Virus record (IMG/VR): IMGVR_UViG_3300035703_000020
Location: 85,879-149,878 of that record
DNA: 64,000 nt
Reading direction: 5' to 3' (one strand)
Origin: a virus
Part shown: piece after piece, positions 25,159 through 34,306 of the stretch
Layout: every line of letters begins with the position of its first letter
How positions within the stretch are numbered: the first letter of the stretch is position 1
Made by a program: the position numbers and the translations under genes
The notes under the pieces: generated by a model
Database searches by the model: none
What the model was told of the DNA's origin: nothing
What the model saw: the letters and a program-made list of their open reading frames with translations, nothing else

Positions 25159-26886
25159 ATGTCGACGCAGATACAGTTCCTCCGCACCGACCAGTCGCAG
25201 CTGCGGCCGGATCCCAACGTCCTCGCCAACGGGATGCCGCTGCTCAACTTCAACGAGCAGGAGCCCGGGCTGTTCTTCAAGGCGAGGGACGGCTCGCTGT
25301 TCAAGGTGGGCCCCACGGCCGTGGGTGGCCTGGCCCCCAATTCCGGCGCAAACGGCTACGCCGGCAACACGGTCGGCGAGATGTGGCTCGACACGAGCGG
25401 CGCCGTCGCTGAGCTCAAGGTGTACGACGGCGCCGACTGGGTGATCCCGGGCGCCGGGGACACTCGCGTGTCCAGCGTCGGGCTCTCGATGCCACCGTCG
25501 ATCTTCGACGTCGAGGGGACCCCGATCACGACCGCGGGCACCTTCGACGTCAACCTGCAGCCCCAGGCGCGCAATCGCTTCCTGGGCGGCCCGACCGAGG
25601 GCTCGGCCCAGATCCCCACCTTCCGCGCGCTCGCCGGCGACGACATCCCCGGCCTCGACGCGACCAAGGTCGTCTCCGGCCTGTTCAACCAGGCCCGTAT
25701 CCCCAGCCTCGACGCAACGAAGATCACGAGCGGGGTGTTCAACAGCGCCCGGATCCCGGGCATCGACGCGACCAAGATAATCTCCGGCGTCCTCCCGTAC
25801 TCCTTCGGCGGCACCGGCGTCGGCGCCTACCCCGGCCCCGGCGAGCTGCTCATCGGCGGCATGTCGACGGGCTGGAACAAGACGACCCTGACCGCCGGCC
25901 CGGCGATCGGCATCACCAACGGGGCGGGGAACATCACCCTGCGCGTGTCCCCTCCCGGGGCGGGCGGCGAGGTGATGTTCAACAACCAGGGGTCGCTTGG
26001 GGCCGACTCGAGCTTCTCGTACGACGGCGTCTCCAACACTCTGCAGCTCGACGGCCAGCTCTGGCTCCGCTCTGGCACCGGGCTCCGGCTGCGCGAGAGC
26101 GGCGGCACGCCGACCCCGGCCCTGTTCGAGTCGGGCAACGGCAACGCCATCACCCTCCGCGCCCCCACGTCGGGCATCGCCGCCCCCTACACGCTGGTCC
26201 TCCCGCCGAGCATCCCGGGGACCTCGGCCGAGAACATCCTCAAGGTCAGCGGGTCCGGGACCCTCAGCTTCACGGACTCCGTGACGCTCAACAACCTGGA
26301 CGTCAGGGACACCCTGGCGGTGCAGAACTCCTCCACCGGGTTCGAGACGCGCGTGCGCGCCGGGTCCGGCCTGGCCTCCAACCTCGACCTTACGCTCCCG
26401 ACGTCGTACGGCGCGTCTGGCGGCTACCTGAAGACGGACCCATCCGGCGTCCTGTCGGTCTCCGAGAACGTCTCCGCGCCCATCGTCGAGCCAGGCCAGC
26501 TGCGCATGATCTCGTCGAGCCCGAGCCGCACGTTCATCTCCGACGTGGCGTCGCTGGCCGTCAGCTCCAACGGGACCTACAACCTGATCGAGATAACTGC
26601 AAACGGCTCGCCGGCGTCGGTGAGCTTCACCGTGTTCGTCCACGACGAGAGCGCCGCGATCGGCACCGGCACGCTGACGGTCTCGTACAACGCGCACTAC
26701 AACGGGTCCGCGGCGGTCCTCAGCGCGGCCGGCAACAAGGTCGACAGCTGGACCGGCACCGAGCCCACGTTCGCCGCGACCTATTCCGGTGGCGTCCTCA
26801 TGGTGCAGACGACGACCGCGAGCGGCAGCAACCAGCTGCGCTTCATGGTCGACTACACCTACGTCATCAACGTCAGCCCGACCTAG
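25159..26886 (+). CDS. Modular tail fibre protein
   Basis: 575 residues. It has the N-terminal anchoring module (5-50), a GEMWLDT segment, three tandem ~15-residue repeats of the type IPGIDATKVVSGVFNQARIP (about 158-207), beta units including TLVLPPSIPG and GSGTLSF, and a distinct C-terminal domain (about 450-575) without the YTGDLHL module. The stop overlaps the stop of the opposing minus-strand gene. Confidence 0.7.
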   Translation: MSTQIQFLRTDQSQLRPDPNVLANGMPLLNFNEQEPGLFFKARDGSLFKVGPTAVGGLAPNSGANGYAGNTVGEMWLDTSGAVAELKVYDGADWVIPGAGDTRVSSVGLSMPPSIFDVEGTPITTAGTFDVNLQPQARNRFLGGPTEGSAQIPTFRALAGDDIPGLDATKVVSGLFNQARIPSLDATKITSGVFNSARIPGIDATKIISGVLPYSFGGTGVGAYPGPGELLIGGMSTGWNKTTLTAGPAIGITNGAGNITLRVSPPGAGGEVMFNNQGSLGADSSFSYDGVSNTLQLDGQLWLRSGTGLRLRESGGTPTPALFESGNGNAITLRAPTSGIAAPYTLVLPPSIPGTSAENILKVSGSGTLSFTDSVTLNNLDVRDTLAVQNSSTGFETRVRAGSGLASNLDLTLPTSYGASGGYLKTDPSGVLSVSENVSAPIVEPGQLRMISSSPSRTFISDVASLAVSSNGTYNLIEITANGSPASVSFTVFVHDESAAIGTGTLTVSYNAHYNGSAAVLSAAGNKVDSWTGTEPTFAATYSGGVLMVQTTTASGSNQLRFMVDYTYVINVSPT

Positions 26887-27632
26887 AAGTCCAGGTCGAC
26901 CTCCTCCTCGCTCGTCTTCTCGAACGAGCCCAACACCCCGACGGGCGTCTCGTATCCCGAGGCGCCCTTCGATCTATTCGCCGCCGCGCAGACGGCGATC
27001 AGCCTGGCGTTGTCCTCGTGGAACATCGGCCAGGCGTCGTTGTACTTGGGCTCCTTGAAGCGCTTGAGGTTCGGCGGCCCGACCAGCGCGAGGTCGCAGT
27101 ACGTCAGCCCTAGCGACTCGACCCACTCGTCGGCCAGCTGCACGAACGGCTTCCCGAGGTGGTCGATGTCGACGCGCATTCCAGGCCTCAGCTGCTTCCC
27201 GGTCACGTAGCACTCGACCGGGTACTGCAGAGTCTTGCGGTAGGAGCGGAGCTGGCAGTCGACGAGCTGGCGCATGGCCGCGCGGACGGCCGTGACGTGC
27301 TTACGCTCCGTGTTCGGGGCCCTCTTGGTGACGCGGGGCGGGTACAGCTGGTCGACGAGCTGATTCTTCGGGATCGGGTACTCCTTCCCGTCCTTGCGCT
27401 TCATCACGGCCATCTTGACCTTGCGCGGGCCGCAGGGCCACATCTTCACCCTCAGCTCCACGTCCGGCTCGTTCGCGACGGTCGAGAACCTGTCGGCCAG
27501 CCGCGCGGCGGTGATGATGAAGTTCCGGGGCTCGCCGATGAGCTTCGACCCGGCGCGGTGGGCCTCGATGATCCGAGACAGCTTGTCCGAGAACTCGCCC
27601 TTGTTGAGGCCGAAGGTCTCCTTTCCGATCAT
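26883..27632 (-). CDS. HNH-like endonuclease, only minus-strand gene
   Basis: 249 residues. The middle and C-terminal parts show CYVTGKQL, VDIDHLGKPFVQLADEW and, after a gap, FHEDNARLIAVCAAANRSKG. This is the pattern of a phage HNH-related family in which a D-H pair and a C-terminal N...N-x-S-K-G segment surround a FHxxx(A/N)RL motif. It ends in an acidic EEEVDLDF tail. It is transcribed against every other gene here and shares a short palindromic divergent region with the gene at 27697. Possible roles are host or recombination-intermediate DNA cleavage. Confidence 0.6.
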   Translation of the reverse strand: MIGKETFGLNKGEFSDKLSRIIEAHRAGSKLIGEPRNFIITAARLADRFSTVANEPDVELRVKMWPCGPRKVKMAVMKRKDGKEYPIPKNQLVDQLYPPRVTKRAPNTERKHVTAVRAAMRQLVDCQLRSYRKTLQYPVECYVTGKQLRPGMRVDIDHLGKPFVQLADEWVESLGLTYCDLALVGPPNLKRFKEPKYNDAWPMFHEDNARLIAVCAAANRSKGASGYETPVGVLGSFEKTSEEEVDLDF

Positions 27633-27641
27633 GGTCCTTTA

Positions 27642-27657
27642 CCGCGGCCGGCCGCGG
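27642..27657. promoter_or_regulatory. 16-bp perfect palindrome in divergent promoter region
   Basis: CCGCGGCCGGCCGCGG is a perfect palindrome between the only minus-strand gene and the divergent gene at 27697. It is followed on the + strand by CATAAT (27660-27665) and TATAAC (27673-27678), which look like -10 boxes. It could be an operator or a hairpin separating the two transcripts. Confidence 0.45.
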
Positions 27658-27696
27658 CGCATAATGTGGGCGTATAACGCAGGAAGCGATGGGTCC

Positions 27697-28260
27697 GTGA
27701 GCCACTTCTCCCCCGTCCCGCCGGGAGAGAGGAAGTACGCCCCGAACTACAGGAAGGAGCTGCAGCCGCTCGAGGCCCAGCTTGTCAGGGTCAGCGGCCG
27801 GGTCAAAGAGTTCAGGGACCACCCCGAGCGCTCGGACCTCCGATCGCTGCTCCTGGTGAACCTGATCATAACCCCCGTCCCGAGGGGCAGATCGATCAAG
27901 CTCTCGCACCTGTGGGTGCTCGAGAAGCACGTCAGACGCACCGGGATCGAGCCCAAGCAGGGCCGCAGGGTGACATTCGTCGGGTCGGTCTACGCGTACT
28001 TCAGACTCGGCGGGAAATCAAAGCAGCGCGGGCTTCTGGGCTCGCACGACTTCTCAATCCTCCCGATGCACAGGGACCAGATCGAGACGTTCAAACCAGG
28101 CATAAAACAACGCTATGAAATTGAAGACGAAAGAGCCCTCGACGGCGGAGATGGCGGAGGCGAAGGCCGAGGCGACCGCGTGGGCGAAGCAGCGGCTGTC
28201 GGACCCGCGGACGGTCATCGTCGACGTCGAGACGACCGGCATCCTATCCCGAGACCCTGA
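27697..28260 (+). CDS. Hypothetical protein with long 3' overlap
   Basis: 187 residues from GTG 27697, with AGGAAG 10 bases upstream; an ATG at 27664 is possible but lies inside the -10 region. Residues 1-140 look like a genuine basic alpha/beta protein. The last ~48 residues lie inside the next gene and are Gly/Arg-rich, as out-of-frame GC-rich sequence usually is. The stop may have been lost after 28115. No family is recognised. Confidence 0.45.
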   Translation: MSHFSPVPPGERKYAPNYRKELQPLEAQLVRVSGRVKEFRDHPERSDLRSLLLVNLIITPVPRGRSIKLSHLWVLEKHVRRTGIEPKQGRRVTFVGSVYAYFRLGGKSKQRGLLGSHDFSILPMHRDQIETFKPGIKQRYEIEDERALDGGDGGGEGRGDRVGEAAAVGPADGHRRRRDDRHPIPRP

Positions 28261-28744
28261 TACCGAGATCTGCCAGCTCTCGATGATCAACACGGCCGGG
28301 CGCCCGCTGCTCTCGATGCTGATCCAGCCCAACCGGCCGATCCCGCTCGAGGCGACCAGGATCCATGGGATCGAGCAGCGCGACGTCGCCCACTGCCCGC
28401 CCTTCCAGGTGGTCGGCGACCTCGTCGCCGGGCTGATGCAGGGGCGCCACGTGGTGGCGTACAACGCCGCCTTCGACGTGCACCTGATCACCCACATGCT
28501 CGCGAAGTACGGCATCGAGGTCCCGGACTTCGACACGTCGTGCTGCATGGAGGAGTACGCCCGCTGGTGCGGCCAATGGGACTCCCGCAAGGACGACTGG
28601 AAGTGGCAGAAGCTGCCAAAGTTGGCCTACGGCAATGCACACGACTCGCTCACGGACTGTATGTCGACCCTGCTGCTGATGCGGAAGATGGTCGGGGACT
28701 TCTCTGACGAGCCGTCGGCCGACGATCTCGACCTGGACTTTTGA
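28115..28744 (+). CDS. DEDDh 3'-5' exonuclease (DnaQ-like)
   Basis: 209 residues. Exo I is DVETTG (about residues 37-42), Exo II is the NAAFD segment (about 117-121) and Exo III is HDSLTD (about 176-181), which completes the DEDDh set. Such enzymes proofread or trim DNA or RNA. There is no fused polymerase and none was recognised nearby. The C terminus is DDLDLDF, resembling the ends of the proteins at 26883(-) and 39430, which may be a shared partner-binding tail. Confidence 0.8.
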   Translation: MKLKTKEPSTAEMAEAKAEATAWAKQRLSDPRTVIVDVETTGILSRDPDTEICQLSMINTAGRPLLSMLIQPNRPIPLEATRIHGIEQRDVAHCPPFQVVGDLVAGLMQGRHVVAYNAAFDVHLITHMLAKYGIEVPDFDTSCCMEEYARWCGQWDSRKDDWKWQKLPKLAYGNAHDSLTDCMSTLLLMRKMVGDFSDEPSADDLDLDF

Positions 28745-28753
28745 GGTGCACCA

Positions 28754-28921
28754 ATGCTGAGACTCCTGGAACTGCTCATCCGTGGCCACATCCACGACTG
28801 GGAGACCATTGACCAGCGCAGATTCAACTGGTCCAACGACTTCGGGGAGCAGGGGACCTGCACCCGCTTCTACCTCCGCTGTAAGAAATGCGGCTGGATC
28901 CGCAAGATCGACTGCAGATGA
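28754..28921 (+). CDS. Small Cys-containing protein (55 aa)
   Basis: A 55-residue protein starting MLRLLELLIRGHIHDWETID. Its C-terminal CTRFYLRCKKCGWIRKIDC has a CxxC plus two further Cys and may bind zinc. ATGA overlap with the next gene. This size and pattern occur in other cyanophages; function unknown. Confidence 0.55.
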   Translation: MLRLLELLIRGHIHDWETIDQRRFNWSNDFGEQGTCTRFYLRCKKCGWIRKIDCR

Positions 28922-29142
28922 GGCACTTCGCGAGCTGGTACTACACCGCCCGCGCGGGCACTATACTATACGGCTGGGCGTGCCTCAGGCTGGCCGTCCG
29001 CTACTGGAGGTTCCTCGTGTTCGGCTCGGACAAGTACGGGCCCCGCGAGGTGGAGGGCGCCAGGATACAGTTCTTCGAGTCGCTCGACCCCAAGTCGATC
29101 TCCGACGACTTCATACGCAACAACCACCTGAGACTGCAATGA
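28918..29142 (+). CDS. Small protein upstream of halogenase
   Basis: 74 residues from ATG 28918. The N-terminal half is aromatic and hydrophobic (WYYTARAGTILYGWACLRLA), possibly membrane-associated; the rest is soluble. ATGA overlap with the halogenase gene suggests coupled translation. Function unknown. Confidence 0.5.
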   Translation: MRHFASWYYTARAGTILYGWACLRLAVRYWRFLVFGSDKYGPREVEGARIQFFESLDPKSISDDFIRNNHLRLQ

Positions 29143-30689
29143 CGTCCAAGCTCAACAGGATAGCGATAGTCGGCGGCGGGTCCGCTGGCTGGATGTCCGC
29201 GGCGACGATGGTCAGGGCGCTGCCGGACGCCGAGGTCGTCATCATCGAGAGCCCGGACCACCCGGTCGTCGGGGTCGGCGAGAGCACGCTGGGATCGATT
29301 AGGGACTGGACGAATTGGCTCGGGCTGGACGAGGACGAGCTCATCCGCGGCACCGACGCGTCGATCAAGCTCAGCATCCGGTTCACCAACTTCGAGACCG
29401 AGAGCTCCGGGTCGTTCCATTACCCGTTCGGGCAGGTCGTCCTCCCCGAGAACCACGACAATGGCACGTCCGACTGGTACCTCCGCAAGGCCATGGACCC
29501 GTCGCTGCCGGTCCAGGACTACGCCAGGACCTACTTCCCGAACATGGCGCTCGTGGAGGCCAACCGGGTCTCCCGCGACGCGCGTGCACTCGACGGGTTC
29601 CTCTACAGGAGGGACACCGCCTTCCACTTCGACGCGATCAAGTTCGGCCAGTGGCTCAAGACCGGCTACTGCCTGCCGCGCGGGGTCGAGCTCATCCAGG
29701 ACTCCGTCGAGCACGTCAGCACCTCTGACGGCGCGGTGACGTCCCTCCGCCTGAGCCGCGGCGGCGAGGTCTCGGCCGACCTGTACATCGACTGCACGGG
29801 GTGGAAAGGGCTGCTCATAGGCGAGGCACTCGGCGTCGGCATGCGGCCGTTGAGGGACCTGCCCAACAACAGGGCCATCGCCACGCGCGTGCCCTACGTC
29901 GACAAGCGCTCGCAGCTGGTGCCGTACACGGACTGCACCGGGCTCAAGAACGGGTGGGTGTGGAACATCCCGCTGTGGTCGCGCATGGGCATCGGCTACG
30001 TGTACAGCGACGCGCACACGTCCCACGACGGCGCGCTCTCGGAGCTCGAGGGCTACCTGGCCGGGCTCGGCGTCAGGGATTTCGACAGCCTGGAGTTCCG
30101 GCCGATCGAGATCGGCACGGGGCTGCGGCACGAGATCTGGAGCTCCAACGTGGTCGCCATAGGCCTGTCGGCGGGGTTCATCGAGCCCCTCGAGAGCAAC
30201 GGGCTCTTCACCGTGCACCAGTTCCTGCTCAAGCTGGCGACGCTCGTCCAGCGCGGGGACGTCAACCAGTGGGACCGCGACTGCTTCAACTGGGCGGCGA
30301 GGCGCCAGTTCGAGTCGTTCGAGGAGTTCGTCGCGCTCCACTACGCCCTCAGCCGCCGGGACGACTCGGAGTACTGGCGCGACGTGACCGAGATGAGCCG
30401 CGCGTCCAACCTGGCGGCGAGCGTCGGCGACTACATGTTCTACGCCGACCAGCGGCTGGTCTCCAAGCGCTTCGACCCCGTGGCCGGCATGCAGTGCATC
30501 GCGACCGGGATGAACCGCTTCCCCCTCAGCGAGATCGAGCTGCTGCCCATCTTCGAGATGCACGGCGTGGATCCACGCCACAACGCCGCCGCCTACGATA
30601 GGGCGGCGGCTGTGCAGAGGGCTCGGTGGGACTCCGCCGCCGCATCCCTCCCCACGCTGCACGAATTCCTGGAGAGAATCCACAGATGA
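29139..30689 (+). CDS. Tryptophan-halogenase-like flavoprotein
   Basis: 516 residues, the usual length of flavin-dependent halogenases. The FAD-binding GGGSAGWMSA is at about 10-19. The Lys in SIKLSIRF fits the catalytic lysine position. The family-defining WxWxIP motif is present (GWVWNIPLW, about 269-277), and AGFIEPLESNG carries the conserved Glu. The start at 29139 overlaps the upstream stop. The family chlorinates or brominates tryptophan or related aromatics using FADH2. The substrate is unknown; homologues occur in some T4-like cyanophages. Confidence 0.88.
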   Translation: MTSKLNRIAIVGGGSAGWMSAATMVRALPDAEVVIIESPDHPVVGVGESTLGSIRDWTNWLGLDEDELIRGTDASIKLSIRFTNFETESSGSFHYPFGQVVLPENHDNGTSDWYLRKAMDPSLPVQDYARTYFPNMALVEANRVSRDARALDGFLYRRDTAFHFDAIKFGQWLKTGYCLPRGVELIQDSVEHVSTSDGAVTSLRLSRGGEVSADLYIDCTGWKGLLIGEALGVGMRPLRDLPNNRAIATRVPYVDKRSQLVPYTDCTGLKNGWVWNIPLWSRMGIGYVYSDAHTSHDGALSELEGYLAGLGVRDFDSLEFRPIEIGTGLRHEIWSSNVVAIGLSAGFIEPLESNGLFTVHQFLLKLATLVQRGDVNQWDRDCFNWAARRQFESFEEFVALHYALSRRDDSEYWRDVTEMSRASNLAASVGDYMFYADQRLVSKRFDPVAGMQCIATGMNRFPLSEIELLPIFEMHGVDPRHNAAAYDRAAAVQRARWDSAAASLPTLHEFLERIHR

Positions 30690-30892
30690 GCTACGCCGAC
30701 CGTAGAGACAGGGCGATCGGGATCCTGATGGAGGCCATCCGCGCCATCCCGCAGGACGCGATCGTCTCGGCCGTGCTGCACGGCTGCAACAGCGAACTTC
30801 ACGAGGTGGCCGAGGAGACGTATGAGTGGCTCGCCACGCTGCGACGCTTCCCTGTGTACCCCAAAAGAGAGGGCGGCAATGGGGATGTTTGA
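30686..30892 (+). CDS. Small helical protein
   Basis: 68 residues from ATG 30686, overlapping the halogenase stop (ATGA). It is charged and helical (AIGILMEAIRAIPQDAIVSA) with one Cys. It overlaps the next gene by 14 bases. No family recognised. Confidence 0.5.
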   Translation: MSYADRRDRAIGILMEAIRAIPQDAIVSAVLHGCNSELHEVAEETYEWLATLRRFPVYPKREGGNGDV

Positions 30893-31280
30893 CTGGGTGC
30901 GTTGCGGGTGTCTTCACACACACGACCCGCGTGTGGACACACACACGACGTACCAGACCAAGGACCTCGACTGCTGCCTCGACGACTACTGGGTCGACCC
31001 GGCCGGGCAGATCTGGCGGGTCGACTACTCTGGCACGCACGACTACGTTGAGGAGCCGCCAGAGGAGGTGGAAAAAGCCAGGCTGGAGAAGCGCTGGCTA
31101 CCGCCATTCACCCCAGTGCCGAACGGCAACCGAGGGAGGGTGAGGCCGCTCGACCTCACGCGCACCATCCGCCTCCACCCAGCACAGTGGAAGCACCACA
31201 AGCCCGACCACAGCGACTGGCCGGAGTACGAGCTAACGTTCAGAGACGGAAAAGTCATCCTCATCCAATGCTTAAAGTAA
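30879..31280 (+). CDS. Conserved phage protein (MGMFDWV type)
   Basis: 133 residues starting MGMFDWVRCGCLHTH, followed by TYQTKDLDCCLDDYWVDPAG, the typical opening of a small phage family in which the protein begins MGMFDY and contains QTKDL. It is Cys/His-rich at the N terminus, possibly metal-binding. It overlaps thyX by 13 bases. Function unknown. Confidence 0.55.
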   Translation: MGMFDWVRCGCLHTHDPRVDTHTTYQTKDLDCCLDDYWVDPAGQIWRVDYSGTHDYVEEPPEEVEKARLEKRWLPPFTPVPNGNRGRVRPLDLTRTIRLHPAQWKHHKPDHSDWPEYELTFRDGKVILIQCLK

Positions 31281-32002
31281 CCGAAGACGCAATCACCAAT
31301 GACGCCCACTGGGTCATCTCAGGATCGTCCAAAGCCCGACTGGTCAACGCGACTCCACACCTTGATGAGACTGTGGGCTACGTGGCACGTGTATCGAGCA
31401 AGGCTCAGGAGAATCCATCCGTCGAGCGGCTGCTCGGGTACTGCGCCAAGCACGGGCACTGGAGCGTCTTCGAGCAGGGGTCGATCACGGTAGAGGTCGT
31501 CACGCCGCTAGCTATCGCGATCCAGGCTCTGCGGCACCGGAGCTTCTGCTTCCAGCAGTTCAGCGGCCGGTACCAGGACCACTCCGAGATGGCGGGCATG
31601 ACGCTCGGCCTGCCGGCGCTGTCCGGCATGTTCTACATGCCCGAGGTGGCGCGCCTGCAGGACCCCAAGAACAGGCAGAACAGCGTCGCGACCGACGACG
31701 AGGGGCTCACGGCTGAGATGCGCGCCGACATGACGATGGCCTACGAGGTCGCGATCGCCTGCTACGCGTCGCTCATCGAGAAGGGCATCGCGAAGGAGAT
31801 CGCCAGGTTCGTGCTCCCGGAGGGCGTGTACACGCGGCTCTACGTCACCGGCAGCCCGCGCTCGTTCATCCACTACTGCGGCGTCCGCGACGACGAGGGC
31901 GTGGCGCAGCTCGAGCACGTCGAGCTGGCGCGCGCGGTCCGAGCGGTGTTCTCGCAGGCGTGCCCGGTCATCGCCAGATCTATCTGGGGAGGGGCCGTCT
32001 AA
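31268..32002 (+). CDS. thyX: Flavin-dependent thymidylate synthase
   Basis: 244 residues. The ThyX signature RHRSFCFQQFSGRY is at about residues 79-92 (RHR, seven residues, then S). Further conserved stretches are GHWSVFEQ and the late FVLPEGVYTRLYVTGSPRS segment that binds dUMP. It makes dTMP from dUMP with FAD and methylenetetrahydrofolate. ATG 31268 is chosen because upstream frame is a shadow of the previous gene. It supplies dTMP alongside the RNR and dCMP deaminase genes. Confidence 0.95.
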   Translation: MLKVTEDAITNDAHWVISGSSKARLVNATPHLDETVGYVARVSSKAQENPSVERLLGYCAKHGHWSVFEQGSITVEVVTPLAIAIQALRHRSFCFQQFSGRYQDHSEMAGMTLGLPALSGMFYMPEVARLQDPKNRQNSVATDDEGLTAEMRADMTMAYEVAIACYASLIEKGIAKEIARFVLPEGVYTRLYVTGSPRSFIHYCGVRDDEGVAQLEHVELARAVRAVFSQACPVIARSIWGGAV

Positions 32003-32026
32003 GATAGGTTGGTATAGGCAAACACA

Positions 32027-32983
32027 ATGGCGCTGCGAGAGGAGTCCTTCGAGCTCGATCTCGAGCCTGCGCCCCTGGTCGTCTTCGACTTCATGGTCGC
32101 GGCCTGGGGCGTGTTCGGCTACCTACAATCGATCGAGCACCTCTACACGCCGGAGATGCTGCAGAAGATCACCAAGGCCCTGTGGGCGATCAAGGCGAAC
32201 CGCGGGCCGGACATGCTACCGCGGCACGGCTACAACATCGTGGTCGTCTCGGACAAGAGGTACGAGGCCTACGGCACGTACTGGCGCGGCGTGGAGATAC
32301 GCAAGGACGAGCGGATGGAGGTGGTCTGGGAGGAGTACTGCGAGGCCAAGGGCCTCGACCAGGCCGGCACCGCGACCGGCTACAAGGGCAACCGCCGCGA
32401 GAAGGACGACAACTTCTACCAGGTCGTGGAGACCGGCTGGGAGTACTGCCAGCGGTACTTCCCGTGCTTCAAGGAGGAGGGGCTCGAGGCCGACGACTGG
32501 GCCGGCGCCATCTTCCGCGTGTCGAGGGACACGAAGGGCGTGTGCCGCGACCGCCAGGTCCTGCTGAGCACGATCGACCGCGACTGGTCGATGCTCGTCG
32601 ACGAGTCGCACCGCGTCTACTGGGCCAACACGCGCATCCCGGGGCCGAAGGAGCGCATCCAGGAGCGGCTGGCGGGCGAGGATCAGGTGCTGCTTCACAC
32701 GGAGATGAAGTTAGGAGTAAAAATAAAGCACCCGCGCTTCCTGGCGCACGCCAAGCAGGAGCAGGGCGATCTCGGCGACAACCTCCCGCCGGGCTCCCCG
32801 CTCGAGTACTTCGACCTCTGCGAGCCCCACCCCAAGTACCGGGTGGAGGAACTGGAGGACTACCCTCGTCTCGTCGAGGCGCTGAACGACCCGGCGCCGA
32901 ACGTGATCCACGAGCACATGGACAAGGCGCTGGCGGCCTTCAGGAAGATCGGGCTCGAACCGCCTCCGTACTCCTTCTGCTAG
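32027..32983 (+). CDS. FEN/T4 RNase H-like 5' nuclease
   Basis: 318 residues. It has the acidic cluster of the PIN-like 5' nuclease family in order: an early strand with Asp (LVVFDFMVAAW), a YKGNRREK helical-arch-like segment, GLEADDWAG, STIDRDWSMLV, and GDLGDNLPPGSP near the C terminus matching the GDxxDNxPG helix-hairpin-helix entry. These positions bind the two metal ions. It would remove RNA primers or flaps. The sequence is divergent, with an AT-rich AAGTTAGGAGTAAAAATAAA stretch around 32708-32727. Confidence 0.72.
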   Translation: MALREESFELDLEPAPLVVFDFMVAAWGVFGYLQSIEHLYTPEMLQKITKALWAIKANRGPDMLPRHGYNIVVVSDKRYEAYGTYWRGVEIRKDERMEVVWEEYCEAKGLDQAGTATGYKGNRREKDDNFYQVVETGWEYCQRYFPCFKEEGLEADDWAGAIFRVSRDTKGVCRDRQVLLSTIDRDWSMLVDESHRVYWANTRIPGPKERIQERLAGEDQVLLHTEMKLGVKIKHPRFLAHAKQEQGDLGDNLPPGSPLEYFDLCEPHPKYRVEELEDYPRLVEALNDPAPNVIHEHMDKALAAFRKIGLEPPPYSFC

Positions 32984-32984
32984 C

Positions 32985-34292
32985 ATGCCGAACTTCCTGG
33001 CCGGACTGACGAGCGGGCAATCCCAGAGCGCCCTGAACGCGGCCGGGTCGTCCTTCGGCGTCGGCAACGTGGGGTCGCTCGCCTACTCCGGCTCGGCGGC
33101 CGTCGCCGCCCTGCAGAACACGAACGGGCAGGCGCTGCAGCAGGCGGGCTTCAACGCCGCGATCAGCCTGACCAGCGGCGCGTCGCTCGGCACCGTCGCG
33201 TCCAACGCCCTCTCGAGCCTGACCGGCGTGAGCTTCGGGCCCCTGAGCGGGCTCCTGGGCGGTGGCGGCGGGCTCAGCGGCGTCAAGCCCGTGGCCCTCC
33301 ACACCGAGTTCGCGGCAGGGCCCGCGGAGATGGGCCGCACCTACGGTGAGCAGGACCTGGTCTTCTACCTGCTGAGGGCAGACCAGGGGGCCGCGTCCGC
33401 CACCACCAAGATCGAGGACCAGACGGCCGCCGCGGGCGGCGGGCAGCTGGGGACGCTCGGGACGCTGGCCTCCGTCGCGACAGTCGCCGGGGCGATCACG
33501 GGCAACGCCGTCGTGCAGAACGTGGCGACGGGCCTGGCGTTCGCGAAGGCGGCAACGGGCCTGTTCAACAAGGGGCCCGCGGCCGCGATTTCAGCCCTGG
33601 CGGGCGGCGGCGGCTCCGGCAACCTGGCCGCCAAGGACATCCAGAACACGGACCTCCCGGGCACGATGCCCACGGAGTGGTACTTCATCACGCCGCCGCA
33701 GGACGTCAACTGGTCCAAGGACTCGAAGAGCGGCGCGGTGGAGACCTACGGCACGAACTCGCCGTACGTGACCTACGCCGCGACGGGCCTGAGGAAGCTG
33801 TCGCTCGGCAACGCGATGCTCGAGGGCTTCTCCAACGGCAAGCAGGTCGAGGGCAACGTCACGCAGCTCGAGGCGTCGATGAACATGGTGCTGCAGAGCG
33901 GCTACACCGCCCCCTTCTGCTGGAAGGTGTACTGCGGCCCCACGAAGGAGTACGGGACGTTCATCATCTCCTCCGTGAAGGTGAAGGAGGCGATGAGAGA
34001 CATGAGCGGTTACGCCACGCGGGCCTTCGTCGACGTTGACCTGATAGAGGTCCCGTCGTACCAGGTGTCCGGCGGCATCGACCTGGCTGGCGGGAGCATC
34101 CTCAGCTCCGGGCTGTCGAGCGCCGCCAAGGGCGCTAGCGCGGCGTCCTCCAACTCGTCCGCGTCGCAGAACGCGGCGGCCGCGTCCGCCACGCCCAAGC
34201 CACCGGCGAGTACGGCTAGCACGGCTGCAGCCGCCGCGAAGGCGCCCGCGGCACCGGCCGCGGCCGCGCCCGGCACCAGACTCGCGCAGTGA
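32985..34292 (+). CDS. Baseplate or tube-linked protein upstream of tape measure
   Basis: 435 residues. The N-terminal ~150 residues and a second segment (about 150-215) are Gly/Ala-rich. The central domain (about 225-365; PTEWYFITPPQDVNW, TYAATGLRKLSLGNAMLEGF, VDVDLIEVPSY) resembles the phage and contractile-injection-system tube or baseplate LysM-adaptor family. The tail is Ala/Ser/Pro-rich. Its place directly before the tape measure and hub genes fits a tail-tip role. No LysM domain is evident. Confidence 0.55.
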   Translation: MPNFLAGLTSGQSQSALNAAGSSFGVGNVGSLAYSGSAAVAALQNTNGQALQQAGFNAAISLTSGASLGTVASNALSSLTGVSFGPLSGLLGGGGGLSGVKPVALHTEFAAGPAEMGRTYGEQDLVFYLLRADQGAASATTKIEDQTAAAGGGQLGTLGTLASVATVAGAITGNAVVQNVATGLAFAKAATGLFNKGPAAAISALAGGGGSGNLAAKDIQNTDLPGTMPTEWYFITPPQDVNWSKDSKSGAVETYGTNSPYVTYAATGLRKLSLGNAMLEGFSNGKQVEGNVTQLEASMNMVLQSGYTAPFCWKVYCGPTKEYGTFIISSVKVKEAMRDMSGYATRAFVDVDLIEVPSYQVSGGIDLAGGSILSSGLSSAAKGASAASSNSSASQNAAAASATPKPPASTASTAAAAAKAPAAPAAAAPGTRLAQ

Positions 34293-34306
34293 GGAACTAG
34301 ACTGAC

